This document shows positions 15,707-24,541 of a stretch of 64,000 nt of DNA, in pieces (position 1 is the first letter of the stretch; every line of letters begins with the position of its first letter). A program made the translations under genes and the position numbers. Under the pieces are notes generated by a model. That model was not told the origin of the DNA. It searched no databases and saw nothing but the letters and a program-made list of their open reading frames with translations. This DNA is from Actinomadura sp. J1-007. Its GTDB lineage: Bacteria; Actinomycetota; Actinomycetes; Streptosporangiales; Streptosporangiaceae. The DNA is taken from positions 3,782,001 to 3,846,000 of the forward strand of contig NZ_WING01000001.1 in NCBI RefSeq assembly GCF_009793335.1, written 5' to 3'.

Positions 15707-16567
15707 ATGGCGATGAAGATGCTCGCTCTGGACGCTGTGCAGGCCTTCGTGCTGACCGCCGAGATGAAGAGCTTCACGCGCGCGGCGGAGGCGATGGACT
15801 CCACGCAGTCCGCCGTGAGCCTGAAGATCAAACGGCTGGAGGACGCCTTGGGCCGCCGCTTGCTGGACCGTACGCCCCGCCTGGTCCGCCTGTCGCAAGA
15901 CGGCGCCGCCTTCCTCGGGCCCGCACGTGAACTGCTGGCCGCTCACGCCGGCGCGCTGGGCTCGTTCGGCGTCCAGCGGCAACGCCTGTCGATCGGCATA
16001 AGCCACCACGTCGTCGGCGCCGAACTGCCCCACCTTCTCCGCCAGATAGGGCGAACAGAGCCAGACCTGACGCTGGAGGTGAGCATCGCCAGCTCATGGG
16101 AGCTCCTTGACCTGTTCGACGGCGGTGCGCTGGACGCGGCCATCGTGCTGCGTCACGAGGGCCGCCGCACCGACGGTGAAGTCCTGATGGAGGAGCCCTT
16201 CGGCTGGATGGCCTCGCCCGACTTCGAACACCGCTCCGGCGAGCCTCTGCGCCTCGCCCTCCAGGCCGAGTCCTGCCATGTGCACGAGATGGCGGTAACC
16301 GCGCTGAACGAAGCGGGCATCGCCTGGCAAGAGGTGTTCGTGGGCGGCGGCATCGCGACCATCGGCGCGGCCGCGGCAGCAGGCTTGGCCGTGGCGGCGC
16401 TCAGCCCGCGCGTGGCCCCACCCGGCACCATGGACATGGGCGCATCACTCGGCCTCCCCCCGCTGCCCACCCGCAGCGTCGTCCTGCGATCACGCCCATC
16501 CGAGCCGACCGCTCGCAGGGCGCTGCGCACCTTCGCCTCCGCCCTGCGCGCCACAGCGGGCCACTGA
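15707..16567 (+). CDS. LysR-family transcriptional regulator
   Basis: This protein of about 286 residues begins at one of three close ATG codons (15707, 15713, 15719); the first is given. The winged helix has A-V-Q-A-F-V-L-T-A-E-M-K-S-F-T-R-A-A and S-T-Q-S-A-V-S-L-K-I-K-R-L-E-D. The effector domain is shorter and starts with R-L-S-I-G-I-S-H-H-V-V-G. The gene is divergent from the tautomerase gene, which it probably controls from the AT-rich gap between them. Confidence 0.9.
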   Translation: MAMKMLALDAVQAFVLTAEMKSFTRAAEAMDSTQSAVSLKIKRLEDALGRRLLDRTPRLVRLSQDGAAFLGPARELLAAHAGALGSFGVQRQRLSIGISHHVVGAELPHLLRQIGRTEPDLTLEVSIASSWELLDLFDGGALDAAIVLRHEGRRTDGEVLMEEPFGWMASPDFEHRSGEPLRLALQAESCHVHEMAVTALNEAGIAWQEVFVGGGIATIGAAAAAGLAVAALSPRVAPPGTMDMGASLGLPPLPTRSVVLRSRPSEPTARRALRTFASALRATAGH

Positions 16568-16906
16568 CCGCCACCACCGCGAGGTCGCGTGGGCCAGGTC
16601 CTGCCCAGCGCCGCGCTGTCGGACCGGGAACCTGCTCGGTCCGCCGCAGCGGCCGAGCCGCGGTTTCGAGGCGACGTGTGGGCAACAGCGTGATCGCTCC
16701 TGGACGTGCATCGGGGGCATCGACCAGCCGAATCACCGCGGTTCAGGGCTCATGACACGCTTGCAACCGGCGCGCCTTATCCCGTCGCGGCCGGACCGGA
16801 ACCCCGCCCCGTCCGCCGGTCGCCGCCCACCGCCCGTGACCGTGCGTGGGCTCCTTACCGTGACTGGCCGCTCGGTTGCGGCTCAAGGCCCGAGTACGTT
16901 GCCCGG
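16568..16906. other. 339-bp gap without a recognised gene
   Basis: No frame has coding character, and no hairpin with a T tract was found after the LysR gene. The right end must hold the promoter of the VOC gene. The gene has almost no ribosome site, and TACGTT at about 16895 is a possible -10 box compatible with leaderless transcription. Confidence 0.35.
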
Positions 16907-17275
16907 ATGAAGATCCGTCGCGTGATGCCCAACGTCGTGGCCGCCGACCTGGCCAAGAGCCGGGAGTTCTACGGCGACTTCCTCGGCCTGACGATCAGCA
17001 TGGACGAGCCCGGCTTTCTCATGCTGTCATCCCCGAGCAACCCCACCGCTCAGATGACCGTCATCTCCAGCGAAGCCTCCGCGTGGGATCCCAACACGCA
17101 CCGCACCACAATGACGATCGAAGTCGAGGACGTCGACGCGGCGTACGCCGAAGCGCAGCGGCGCGGGCTCACCATCGTGTATCCGCTCACCAACGAGGCG
17201 TGGGGCATCCGCCGCTTCTTCGTCCAGGCGCCGGACGGCAGCGTCCTCAATATCCACACCCACGCCACCCCCTGA
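16907..17275 (+). CDS. VOC (glyoxalase/bleomycin-resistance) superfamily protein
   Basis: This 122-residue protein starts at the ATG at 16907. It has V-M-P-N-V-V-A-A-D-L, then R-E-F-Y-G-D-F-L-G-L, a central T-M-T-I-E-V-E-D-V-D-A-A-Y, and F-F-V-Q-A-P-D-G-S-V-L-N-I at the end. This is one complete paired beta-alpha-beta-beta-beta unit of the VOC fold. It lacks a clear full set of metal-ligand histidines, as is common in resistance or binding members. The function is unassigned, perhaps sequestration or modification of a small molecule. Confidence 0.88.
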   Translation: MKIRRVMPNVVAADLAKSREFYGDFLGLTISMDEPGFLMLSSPSNPTAQMTVISSEASAWDPNTHRTTMTIEVEDVDAAYAEAQRRGLTIVYPLTNEAWGIRRFFVQAPDGSVLNIHTHATP

Positions 17276-17407
17276 GGTGGCACGCCAGCTGGCCGCTTCG
17301 GGGCGGGAACCGACGACAAGGCCCTGACCTGCGGTGATGCATTTCCGAATACGGGAGGGCAGAGCTTGGACGGTTCGGCTTGAAAGCTGACTCACTCACC
17401 CATCGCT

Positions 17408-18717
17408 TTACGGCTTCTGGGGCGCGGTGGGAGCACTTTTCGCGCGGGCGCGTAGCTTGGCGGCTAGCCGAGCCGGGGCGACCGTCACCTGCCCTTTGAT
17501 ACTCGTGACGTTGGCGTCCGTACTCCATTGGGTGGTCTTGACGCACTCCGTGGGCGCACAGTCCGGCTTCGAGGAGTTCCAGATCTTTTCGATCCGAGAA
17601 TCGATCACGTTGCAGGAGTCATGTGCGGGTCTTTCCGGCGCGGCGGCGGGCATCCGGATGGTGCAGGTGCCGGCCTTCTTCTTGCCCTCGCCCCCGTCGC
17701 CGTACAGCGTCACTCTGACCACCGCCTCCACAGTCGACGGCATGGTCGGACCCAGGTCGTTGGCCACTTCGACCTCAACGCGGCAGTTTCCACCCCGGCA
17801 GCCGTTCCAAGGGGTTCCGCGTCGACGTCGAGATCGTCCCGGTCGGCCCCGGCGAGTGGGAGGGTCTCCGGCATCGTCCGAACCTCGGAGGCCATCCGCG
17901 TGTACGCCTCCTCGGCCTCCGAAGCGCTACCGGTTCGCACGGCGAACGTCACGGTCTTCTCGGGAGACTCCTCGTCCAAACCCTCATCGGCGCTGCTCCC
18001 GGGAAGGTCCGTGCCCGAGTAGCCGGCGAGCCGGTTCCCAGAGGCAGCCGAGACCCAGTAGGTGCCCTCCTTGAGTGGCATGACCGAGGAGTCCACCTCG
18101 AATCCGAGAGCATTGGACGGCACGGCCGAAGGGATCGGGCCCGGTGCGGGTCCGGGGTCCCAGCCGGACAAGTTGCTCCCCACCCCGAGCAGCGCGCGCC
18201 CCAGCGCCTTGGGCGATAGCTCACCCAAGCGGGCGCCCCACACCATGCCGTTCACATGGACCCATCGGTCGGCGAACCGGGGGACGTCCGCGGAGCCGGC
18301 CTCCCCGTGCCGCCAGTACGCCCGTCCGCCCTTGAGCAGGACGGTGTTCCCGTCGATGACGATGACCTCTGCGGAGTCGCCGTCACGCTCCACAGTCCCC
18401 ATCGCGTCGCCGTCTCCCATGGCCCGAAGGTCCAGCTCCACCGACTCACCGCGCACCATCCACGAGCCGGTCCAGTGCAACAGCGGCGCGCCGTCGACGG
18501 CACGAGCCACGGACTCCATCGATGGCCGCTGCGCCGGACCCGTCTTTCCGCGGGGAGTATCTCCCGAGTCGCTGTTTCCACCCTTGCACCCGCCGAAGCC
18601 GCCCACAGCCAGCACTGTGACGACGGCCACCAGTAGCGTTCGAAACCAACCGCACGACAACAACGCCGTAGGACGCAGGTTCGCGGCTACACCACGCCAC
18701 AGGCTGCGGGAGAACAT
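17408..18717 (-). pseudogene. Large lipoprotein, one frameshift
   Basis: The first frame starts at 18717 with a signal peptide whose hydrophobic part (L-L-V-A-V-V-T-V-L-A-V-G-G-F) ends in G-G-C-K-G-G, a lipobox-like cleavage site. The lipoprotein domain includes L-L-H-W-T-G-S-W, V-E-L-D-L-R-A-M-G-D, R-W-V-H-V-N-G-M-V and G-T-Y-W-V-S-A-A. At 17787-17789 the frame changes to C-R-V-E-V-E-V-A-N-D-L-G-P, then A-V-V-R-V-T-L-Y-G-D and a tail with several cysteines. Adding one A to an AAA run on the coding strand gives one protein of about 436 residues. The middle resembles mycobacterial-type LppX/LprG-like lipid or ligand carriers only loosely. It is anchored outside the membrane; its role is unknown. 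Confidence 0.65.
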
Positions 18718-19187
18718 ACCGGGGACGTTAAGCCCGCGAGCCCGGGAGGGGACCCGCGTCCAAGCCCACTGGCACTTCGCCGCGTCCGCGGCCCTGCTAT
18801 CCCCGAAGACACGAAGTGGAGGCCCGGTTCATCCCGGACCCTCCAAAAGTGCAGTCGGTGCGTGCCCGAGGGGGGACACGTACCGACAGCACATGGCCTG
18901 CCCATTCGCCGCTCGTTATGCCCTACCGCATTCCGCTTGGCGCATAGTATGCATCCACCCGGTTAAGTTGGTGCGAGCCCGCATGCAGATTCCGACGCTC
19001 GCGTGCGGCTCGACATTGCCGTCACGCGCGGGGAACGTTGAAGGGATGCAAGGCCAGGTTCTCTCTCGCCTGCGCCTGTTTGTACCGGGAATTTTTGCGA
19101 GAACTGTGCCCTTCGGTGCCACCGGAAATGCGGGGGCCGGTCCCAATCTGTCGTGCTGGGTTCAGGCCGCGCGGGCCGGTCGGATCA
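18718..19187. other. 470-bp gap without a recognised gene
   Basis: The stretch is less GC-rich than its surroundings (for example ATAGTATGCATCC near 18945), but no frame has a good start, coding composition or family match. It contains the promoter of the leftward lipoprotein gene on its left side. Confidence 0.35.
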
Positions 19188-19766
19188 TCATTCGAAGGTT
19201 TGGAGCCAGGTCTTGATTTCGGTGCGGAAAGCGGGTGGCTCGCTGGGGTCGTCGGCGATGGTGCGCGCGAAATCGAGGAACTCTCGATGGCGCGGAGTGC
19301 GGACTCGCACGGTGCCGATCTCGTTCTCCCAGGTATCGCCGCGCACGATCACCTCGCCGTCGAGGGAGAGCATCGCGAAGCCCGGCCGGCACCAGGCTAC
19401 GCCGAGCGTGCCCGTTCTACCGCCCGCGCCCATGATGTCCCAGGGCTCGGTGAGACGGACCACCGCCCATTGCCAGACGCGGGCGTCCGTGGTCGGTTTC
19501 GCTCCCACCAGGAAGCGCGGGTCGGCCGACTCGAAGAGGTTCCCGTCCCGGGCTGTCCGGTACCAGCCGACGTTGGCCTTCTCCAAGATATCGGGATCGT
19601 CGTTCGCGACCGACGAGTACATGCGTCCCGGAACGTCGGGGAAGTGGATGGACAGCGCCGTGAGACCTACAGGTATGTAGTTCCGGTCCTTCTCATGCCA
19701 ATTCTGGAAGGCTAGGCCAGTCGCTGCGAGCCGGTCCGCCACGTCAGCTTCACTCACGTGAACCAC
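19188..19766 (-). CDS. Unknown protein translationally coupled to the upstream ORF (possible immunity protein)
   Basis: This 192-residue protein starts at a GTG at 19766 that overlaps the end of the preceding ORF by 13 bases. Its composition is that of a soluble protein: F-Q-N-W-H-E-K-D-R-N-Y, S-I-H-F-P-D-V-P-G-R, W-Q-W-A-V-V-R-L-T-E-P-W and E-F-L-D-F-A-R-T-I. It has no signal peptide or membrane helix. I do not recognise the family. A small acidic gene tightly coupled behind a tail-like ORF is the arrangement of polymorphic toxin and immunity pairs, but no toxin fold was identified, so this is only a hypothesis. Confidence 0.55.
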   Translation of the reverse strand: MVHVSEADVADRLAATGLAFQNWHEKDRNYIPVGLTALSIHFPDVPGRMYSSVANDDPDILEKANVGWYRTARDGNLFESADPRFLVGAKPTTDARVWQWAVVRLTEPWDIMGAGGRTGTLGVAWCRPGFAMLSLDGEVIVRGDTWENEIGTVRVRTPRHREFLDFARTIADDPSEPPAFRTEIKTWLQTFE

Positions 19767-20436
19767 TTCGAGAACGGGTATCGAGTGATCTTCCCATAAT
19801 TGTGCACTCCATTGCTGTCGCGGCCCACCCAGCCGAGCACGTCGCCCTTCTGCACCACGCGAACCTGACTCAAAGGGTCGCCGGCTGGGCTGTAGATTCT
19901 GGCCCCCTGCCAGTACGACTGCAAGTGGTGAGGGAGGTCGTTGCCCGTGAGGAAGTCGAGTGTTCCGTCGGGATTTCGGCGCTGCGGGTAATTCGGGTTG
20001 TTGAGTACGTTCCCGGCGAGATGCTGAGTGTCCTTTGGAACATCGTACATCTGGTTGAACTGCTGGCGGCGCTTCCCGATCGCGTCGGCCGGGAGCGGGG
20101 TCCGTTTGTCGTCGAGGCTGAAGCCGTCGGCGGCGACCTCGTAAAACCAGACGCTGTCGGTGCCGCCGTTGTTGGTCTTGGCGAAGGACAGGATGGCGGT
20201 GGAGACCCTGGCGTAGGGCTTGAAGACGCCGTCCGGTAGTTGACTACCGCGTCGAGTTTGTAATCTTCAACGAGGATGCGGCGCAGTTTCTTGAGTGCGC
20301 CCGTCGAGCCGAAGAGGACGCCGTCTGGGACGATCACGGCGGCCCGACCGCCGGGCTTGAGTAGGCGCAAGAACAGAGCGAGAAAGAGCAGTTCGGTCTT
20401 CTTGGCCTTGACGATCGCCAGCAGGAGCCACACCGG
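19754..20436 (-). pseudogene. HsdM (N6-adenine methylase) fragment fused to an unrelated C-terminal tail
   Basis: The upstream frame has K-T-E-L-L-F-L-A-L-F-L-R-L-L-K-P-G-G and A-A-V-I-V-P-D-G-V-L-F. After one missing base near 20240 the other frame gives L-P-D-G-V-F-K-P-Y-A, then S-T-A-I-L-S-F-A-K-T and S-L-D-D-K-R-T-P-L. This is the C-terminal half of a type I restriction methylase, without its N-P-P-F catalytic motif. From about 20080 the same frame leaves the family. It runs through D-V-P-K-D-T-Q-H-L-A-G, Y-P-Q-R-R-N-P-D-G-T and A-R-I-Y-S-P-A-G-D-P to K-W-F-T. The tail is about 100 residues of unknown origin. It looks like a recombination joint. Confidence 0.6.
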
Positions 20437-21205
20437 GTCGATCGCCTTGCGCCGGCGGCAGATCAGCCCCGCGACGTAGTTCAGCGTTGAACGCGACAAA
20501 CCGACTGCGGCACGATAGAACAGCACGCACAGGCCCCTGGTCCAGACGACATGATTGTAGTGATCAACCCGTCTACCAGGGTCTCTCTGCGCCACGACCC
20601 CAACCAGCACGTCACGATCATGCTGTGACCAGCGTCCCGCGCCACCACAGGATGAAAAAGGGGCATTGTGGTGACCGGTGTCCGTCCGAACACCGGAGCG
20701 ACCACACTCACCTTTTGCCTGGGCGATATCTCACCGCGAACCATCGTGGCAAAGTCGTCACGCTCGAACTCGTCGCCCAAGACCGCGGCTCGCACGCCGC
20801 CGTGCGCCGCAGAATCCGCGGACTTCCCAAGACCTCGCCCACTACGGCGAAACCATCCGCGACGCTGCCGATCTGGAAGGTCATTCAGAGGTTTGACTGG
20901 CTCGTCGCGGCGACGGTAGTTGCCGCTCTCGGCCGCCGATGGCAAGCGGCTGGAGGTGCACCCGATCCACTCCTGCGGGAACTCTCAAGTAGAGAGCCTC
21001 GCGCTTGGCCTGATATGGCGGCTGGGCAGGTCTTCGGAGGGAGATAGAAGCGACAGCGTCCGCCCTGCTGGCCCTTCGTAGGTGCCTGCGTCGGCGATGT
21101 GCGGTCCCACTTCCTGGTACCCGGCGGGTCTGCCTCGTGGGCGCGCTCCGGTTGGCCGATATCGGTCATGCTCAGTGACAAGAAGCAAGGGTGAAGTTAT
21201 TGTCG
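20437..21205. other. 769-bp stretch without a recognised gene
   Basis: The reading frames are short or composition-driven. One forward frame around 20680-20895 ends R-T-S-Q-D-L-A-H-Y-G-E-T-I-R-D and could be a relic, but it has no start or family match. The local GC content is lower than in the flanking genes. The right end is the promoter region of the LysR gene. Confidence 0.35.
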
Positions 21206-21206
21206 C

Positions 21207-21252
21207 TTGACATTGACCATTTCCATTTTCGATAATATGGTCAATCTGTCAA
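21207..21252 (+). promoter_or_regulatory. Sigma-70-type promoter inside a large interrupted palindrome
   Basis: TTGACA (21207-21212) and GATAAT (21231-21236), 18 bases apart, form a near-consensus promoter aimed at the LysR gene. The same stretch is an inverted repeat. TTGACA plus TTGACCAT on the left matches ATGGTCAA, two bases, then TGTCAA on the right (ending 21252). The symmetry spans both promoter boxes, so a bound protein would block or realign RNA polymerase. LysR autoregulation is the obvious reading. Confidence 0.68.
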
Positions 21253-21305
21253 GTGGAACGGCACGGGGGAGCGGGCACTGCCCGCAAAGGGGGCAACAGA
21301 CGGCG

Positions 21306-22262
21306 ATGCTCGAGATTCCCTTGCTGCATGCCTTGTATGCAGTTCATAAGCATGGCTCGCTCAGCAGTGCTGCGGAAACTCTCCACATTACGACTTCGGC
21401 GGTTTCTCAGCGGATCACCAAGCTGGAGCGTGAGACCGGCCAGCGGATGATTGAGCGGTTGGGCCGCGGAGTACGGCTCACCGACGCAGCGGTAATCCTC
21501 GTCGACTACGCCGAGCGCATCCTGTCGTTGGTCAACGAGGCCGAATCGGCCCTGGACGGGCATCGTGGTGCGATCGCTGGACAACTCTCCATTGCCGGGT
21601 TCTCAACAGCCGTCCGAGGGCTGCTGCCACCGGCGATCATCGCGCTGAAGGAGAAACATCCGAAACTGGGCCTGAAGATCTGCGAGGACGAGCCCAACAT
21701 GTCGATCCGGCAGTTGGTGCGCGGCGACGTCGACATCGCGGTGGTCCAGGATTGGTTCAACGCCCCGCTCGACCTGCCTGAAGGGCTGATGAAGGCGTCA
21801 CTGCTGGACGACGTCGCAGACGTGGCGCTGCCCGCCCAGAACCCCCTGGCCCAACGGCACATGCTGGAACTGGACGATCTGGCCGACGAGAACTGGATCA
21901 CCTGGACGCCGGGCTCGGTCTGTCACAGCTGGCTGATGCAGACCTTCCGGGCGTGCGGCGTCGAGCCCCATGTAGTGCATACCGCCGCTGACTACTCCAC
22001 ACAGTTGGCGCTGGTCTCGTCCGGCCTCGGCATCTGCCTGATCCCGAGGCTCGGCCGGGAACCGGTGCCGCCCGGGGTGCGCGTGATCGGTGTTCGGCCG
22101 CTGCTCAGCCGACATGTGTACGCGGTGTGGCGGCGTGAATCGGCGCGTCGGCCCGCCATTCGCGCCGCCACCGACGCACTGGTCGAAACGGCCCTGCCCA
22201 CGGAGCTGAGCTACAACACCAAGACCAGTTTTCCGGCCGATGCGCCGGTCTCCAGCAGCTGA
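21306..22262 (+). CDS. LysR-family transcriptional regulator
   Basis: This 318-residue protein starts at the ATG at 21306; the frame upstream is the promoter region. The winged helix has L-L-H-A-L-Y-A-V-H-K-H-G-S-L-S-S-A-A and I-T-T-S-A-V-S-Q-R-I-T-K-L-E. The effector domain begins G-Q-L-S-I-A-G-F-S-T and includes G-D-V-D-I-A-V-V-Q-D. Its 3' end overlaps the 3' end of the convergent quinone oxidoreductase gene by 52 bases, so its last 17 residues are antisense to that gene. It is the nearest regulator to the biosynthetic operon that starts at 24542 and may control it, the two oxidoreductases, or itself through the palindrome at 21207. Confidence 0.9.
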   Translation: MLEIPLLHALYAVHKHGSLSSAAETLHITTSAVSQRITKLERETGQRMIERLGRGVRLTDAAVILVDYAERILSLVNEAESALDGHRGAIAGQLSIAGFSTAVRGLLPPAIIALKEKHPKLGLKICEDEPNMSIRQLVRGDVDIAVVQDWFNAPLDLPEGLMKASLLDDVADVALPAQNPLAQRHMLELDDLADENWITWTPGSVCHSWLMQTFRACGVEPHVVHTAADYSTQLALVSSGLGICLIPRLGREPVPPGVRVIGVRPLLSRHVYAVWRRESARRPAIRAATDALVETALPTELSYNTKTSFPADAPVSSS

Positions 22263-23185
22263 TGGGCCACCGGCGCCTCGGCGAGCCGCAGGTCTCGCCG
22301 GATGCCCACTTCCAACGCCTCCTCGGCGATCCAACGGAACAGGTCGACACTACGCGCGCGCAATTCGGCGGGGTCGGTGATGTGGTGCTGGAGGTTCGGC
22401 CTGGTCAGGAACACCGAACCGGCCGTGTTCAGCCGCTGCGGGTCCACTGGCGGCACCGCGCCGCCGGCTTGGCCGTAGAGGGCCAGTACCCCCCGCGGCC
22501 GTAGCGCGGCCAAGCTCGCCTCGAACGTCGGCCCGCCGACGCCGTCGTAAACAGCCGCGACGCCGTGTCCGCCGGTCAGCTCGCGAACCTGTGCGACCAC
22601 GTCGGCGTCGCGGTAGCGGATCACGTGATCGGCTCCGGCGGCCTCCGCCAGCCGTTGCTTCTTCTCGGTCGAGACAGTGCCGATGACACGTCCCCCGAGC
22701 AGCCTGACCATCTGTGTGAGCATGAGACCCATGCCGCCCGCCGCCGCATGGACCAGCACCGTGTCGCCGGGCCGCACCGCGTAGGTGTCGTGGGTGAGAT
22801 AGTGCGCGGTCATCCCCTGCAGGAGCGCCGCGGCGGCGGTTGTCAGATCGATGCCGTCCGGGATCGCGACCAGGCGGTCGGCGGGGACGACGGCGCGCTC
22901 GGCGTATGCGCCGGGCAGGTTGACCCAACCGGCCCGGTCGCCGGGCCGGAACCCGGCCCCGTCCGCGTCCGGGCCGACGGCCGCGACGACGCCCGCGCCC
23001 TCGACCCCGGCCACATAGGGCAGCGGCACCCGGTAGACGCCGCTCCGCTGGTAGACATCGATGAAGTTGACGCCGGCCGCGGCCACCTCGACCAGTACCT
23101 CGCCCGGACCGGGCCGCGGATCCGGCAGCCGCACCGACCGGAGCACGTCGGGCGGGCCGTGCTCGGTGAAGACGATCGCCCGCAT
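22211..23185 (-). CDS. Zinc-independent quinone oxidoreductase (MDR superfamily)
   Basis: This 324-residue protein starts at the ATG at 23185; longer frames are shadows. It has M-R-A-I-V-F-T-E-H-G-P-P, G-V-N-F-I-D-V-Y-Q-R-S-G and V-A-G-V-E-G-A-G-V-V. The Rossmann motif is V-H-A-A-A-G-G-M-G-L, and E-K-K-Q-R-L-A follows for NADPH phosphate recognition. The zinc-binding cysteines of alcohol dehydrogenases are absent. It should reduce quinones or enones with NADPH in the cytoplasm. The stop of the upstream aldo/keto reductase is two bases away, so they form an operon read away from the biosynthetic genes. Confidence 0.92.
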   Translation of the reverse strand: MRAIVFTEHGPPDVLRSVRLPDPRPGPGEVLVEVAAAGVNFIDVYQRSGVYRVPLPYVAGVEGAGVVAAVGPDADGAGFRPGDRAGWVNLPGAYAERAVVPADRLVAIPDGIDLTTAAAALLQGMTAHYLTHDTYAVRPGDTVLVHAAAGGMGLMLTQMVRLLGGRVIGTVSTEKKQRLAEAAGADHVIRYRDADVVAQVRELTGGHGVAAVYDGVGGPTFEASLAALRPRGVLALYGQAGGAVPPVDPQRLNTAGSVFLTRPNLQHHITDPAELRARSVDLFRWIAEEALEVGIRRDLRLAEAPVAHQLLETGASAGKLVLVL

Positions 23186-23187
23186 GT

Positions 23188-24042
23188 TCAGCCGATCTCC
23201 GGACCGGCCCCGGACAGCCGCCGGCACTGCTCCTGCGACAGCTCCAGGCCGGCCGACGCCACGTTCTCGGCCAGGTGGTCGGCCGAGCTGGTGCCCGGGA
23301 TAGGGATCATCACGGGGGAGCGGTGGAGCAGCCAGGCCAGGCAGACCTGGGCCGGAGTCGCTCCCAACTCCCCGGCGACCTCGGCGATCACGCCGGACGG
23401 GCCGACCAGCGAGCCCGAGGCGATCGGCACCCACGGGATGAAGGCGATGCCCTCACGTTCGCAGTAGTCGAGCACCGCCTCGTGCCTGCGGTCGGCCAGA
23501 TTGTAGAGGTTCTGCACGCTGACCACCTCGATCTGGCGGCGGGCCAGTTCGATCTGTTCGACCGTCACCTCCGACAGCCCGATGTGACGGATCTTCCCCT
23601 CCCGCTGGAGCTGTTCGAGCGCGCCGAACTGCTCTTCCGCGGGGACCGCCGGGTCGATGCGGTGCAACTGGTACAGGTCGATGCGGTCCAGCCGGAGGCG
23701 GCGCAGGCTGAGCTCGGCCTGCTGGCGGATGTACTCGGGACGGCCGAGGGGCCGCCATTCGCGGGCGCTCGGCCGGCTCTGCCCGACCTTCGTCCCGATG
23801 ACCAGCTTCTCGGGGTAGGGATGCAAGGCGTCGGCGAGCAGCTCCTCGTTGGCGCCCGGACCATAGGAGTCGGCGGTGTCGATGAAGTCGACGCCCAGCT
23901 CGACCGCCCGTCGCGCGACCTTGACGGCGGCCTCGCGGTCGGCCGGAGGCCCCCATACTCCGGGGCCGGTCAGGTGCATGGCACCGAAACCGAGACGATG
24001 GACGACGAGATCGCCGCCGATGGCAAGGGTGGAGTCGTGCAT
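23188..24042 (-). CDS. Aldo/keto reductase
   Basis: This 284-residue protein starts at the ATG at 24042, seven bases after AGGAGGAAA. It shows the AKR barrel with G-V-D-F-I-D-T-A-D-S-Y-G-P-G (catalytic Asp and Tyr), K-L-V-I-G-T-K (catalytic Lys) and L-Y-Q-L-H-R-I-D (catalytic His). I-P-I-P-G-T-S binds the NADPH phosphate. It is co-transcribed with the quinone oxidoreductase. Its substrate is a carbonyl compound that cannot be told from sequence. It may be stress-related or a border gene of the neighbouring cluster. Confidence 0.93.
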   Translation of the reverse strand: MHDSTLAIGGDLVVHRLGFGAMHLTGPGVWGPPADREAAVKVARRAVELGVDFIDTADSYGPGANEELLADALHPYPEKLVIGTKVGQSRPSAREWRPLGRPEYIRQQAELSLRRLRLDRIDLYQLHRIDPAVPAEEQFGALEQLQREGKIRHIGLSEVTVEQIELARRQIEVVSVQNLYNLADRRHEAVLDYCEREGIAFIPWVPIASGSLVGPSGVIAEVAGELGATPAQVCLAWLLHRSPVMIPIPGTSSADHLAENVASAGLELSQEQCRRLSGAGPEIG

Positions 24043-24180
24043 CGGACTTTCCTCCTGACAGAGAGTGTCGGGGAAATTTCATTCTGCCAAGAAAGGTCCT
24101 CATCCGGGAGATCGGATTCGGCTGTGGGACATGAAAGATTCTTAACCGCGGCCTCCGGTGCGGCTTAACCCTGCCTCCGG

Positions 24181-24205
24181 GATCCGGAACTCTTGGTTCC
24201 GGATC
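24181..24205. terminator. Perfect 10-bp hairpin between divergent units
   Basis: GATCCGGAAC and GTTCCGGATC are exact reverse complements around the loop TCTTG. The stem is followed by TCTCTCTC rather than a pure T run. It lies between the leftward reductase operon and the rightward biosynthetic operon, where it could insulate one from the other or act in the leader of upstream transcripts. Confidence 0.5.
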
Positions 24206-24424
24206 TCTCTCGTGGCTATTCAGAGGTGCTTGATGAAGTCCTGAGTGACGTTGGAGGCAGCAGATCGTTGTTGTAGTACCGCAATAGCTTCCGCCCTGTG
24301 CCGACAGTGTGCTCCGGGCGTGCCGCGCTCCGTAGCCGATCGTTTCCATTGAATCGGTTAGACCTGCTATACCCGACACTCAAAGATCTCTCATCCGCCC
24401 ATGGTGACCGGGGTGATCGCCCTG

Positions 24425-24454
24425 TTGACGCCGTCATTGAGTGGTGTGTATTAA
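24425..24454 (+). promoter_or_regulatory. Candidate promoter of the biosynthetic operon
   Basis: TTGACG (24425-24430) and TATTAA (24449-24454) are separated by 18 bases in an AT-richer segment 90-120 bases upstream of the first gene. The -35 box matches five of six consensus bases and the -10 box four of six. The remaining leader contains no other clear promoter. The wider region 24043-24541 encodes no supported protein. Confidence 0.45.
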
Positions 24455-24541
24455 TCATTTGAATCCCCGCGGGAAAGTCGACGCAACGGCGGCCAAGTCA
24501 CCAGGTGCTGCCGGCCAACCCTTCAAGGTTCGGGAGAGAAA

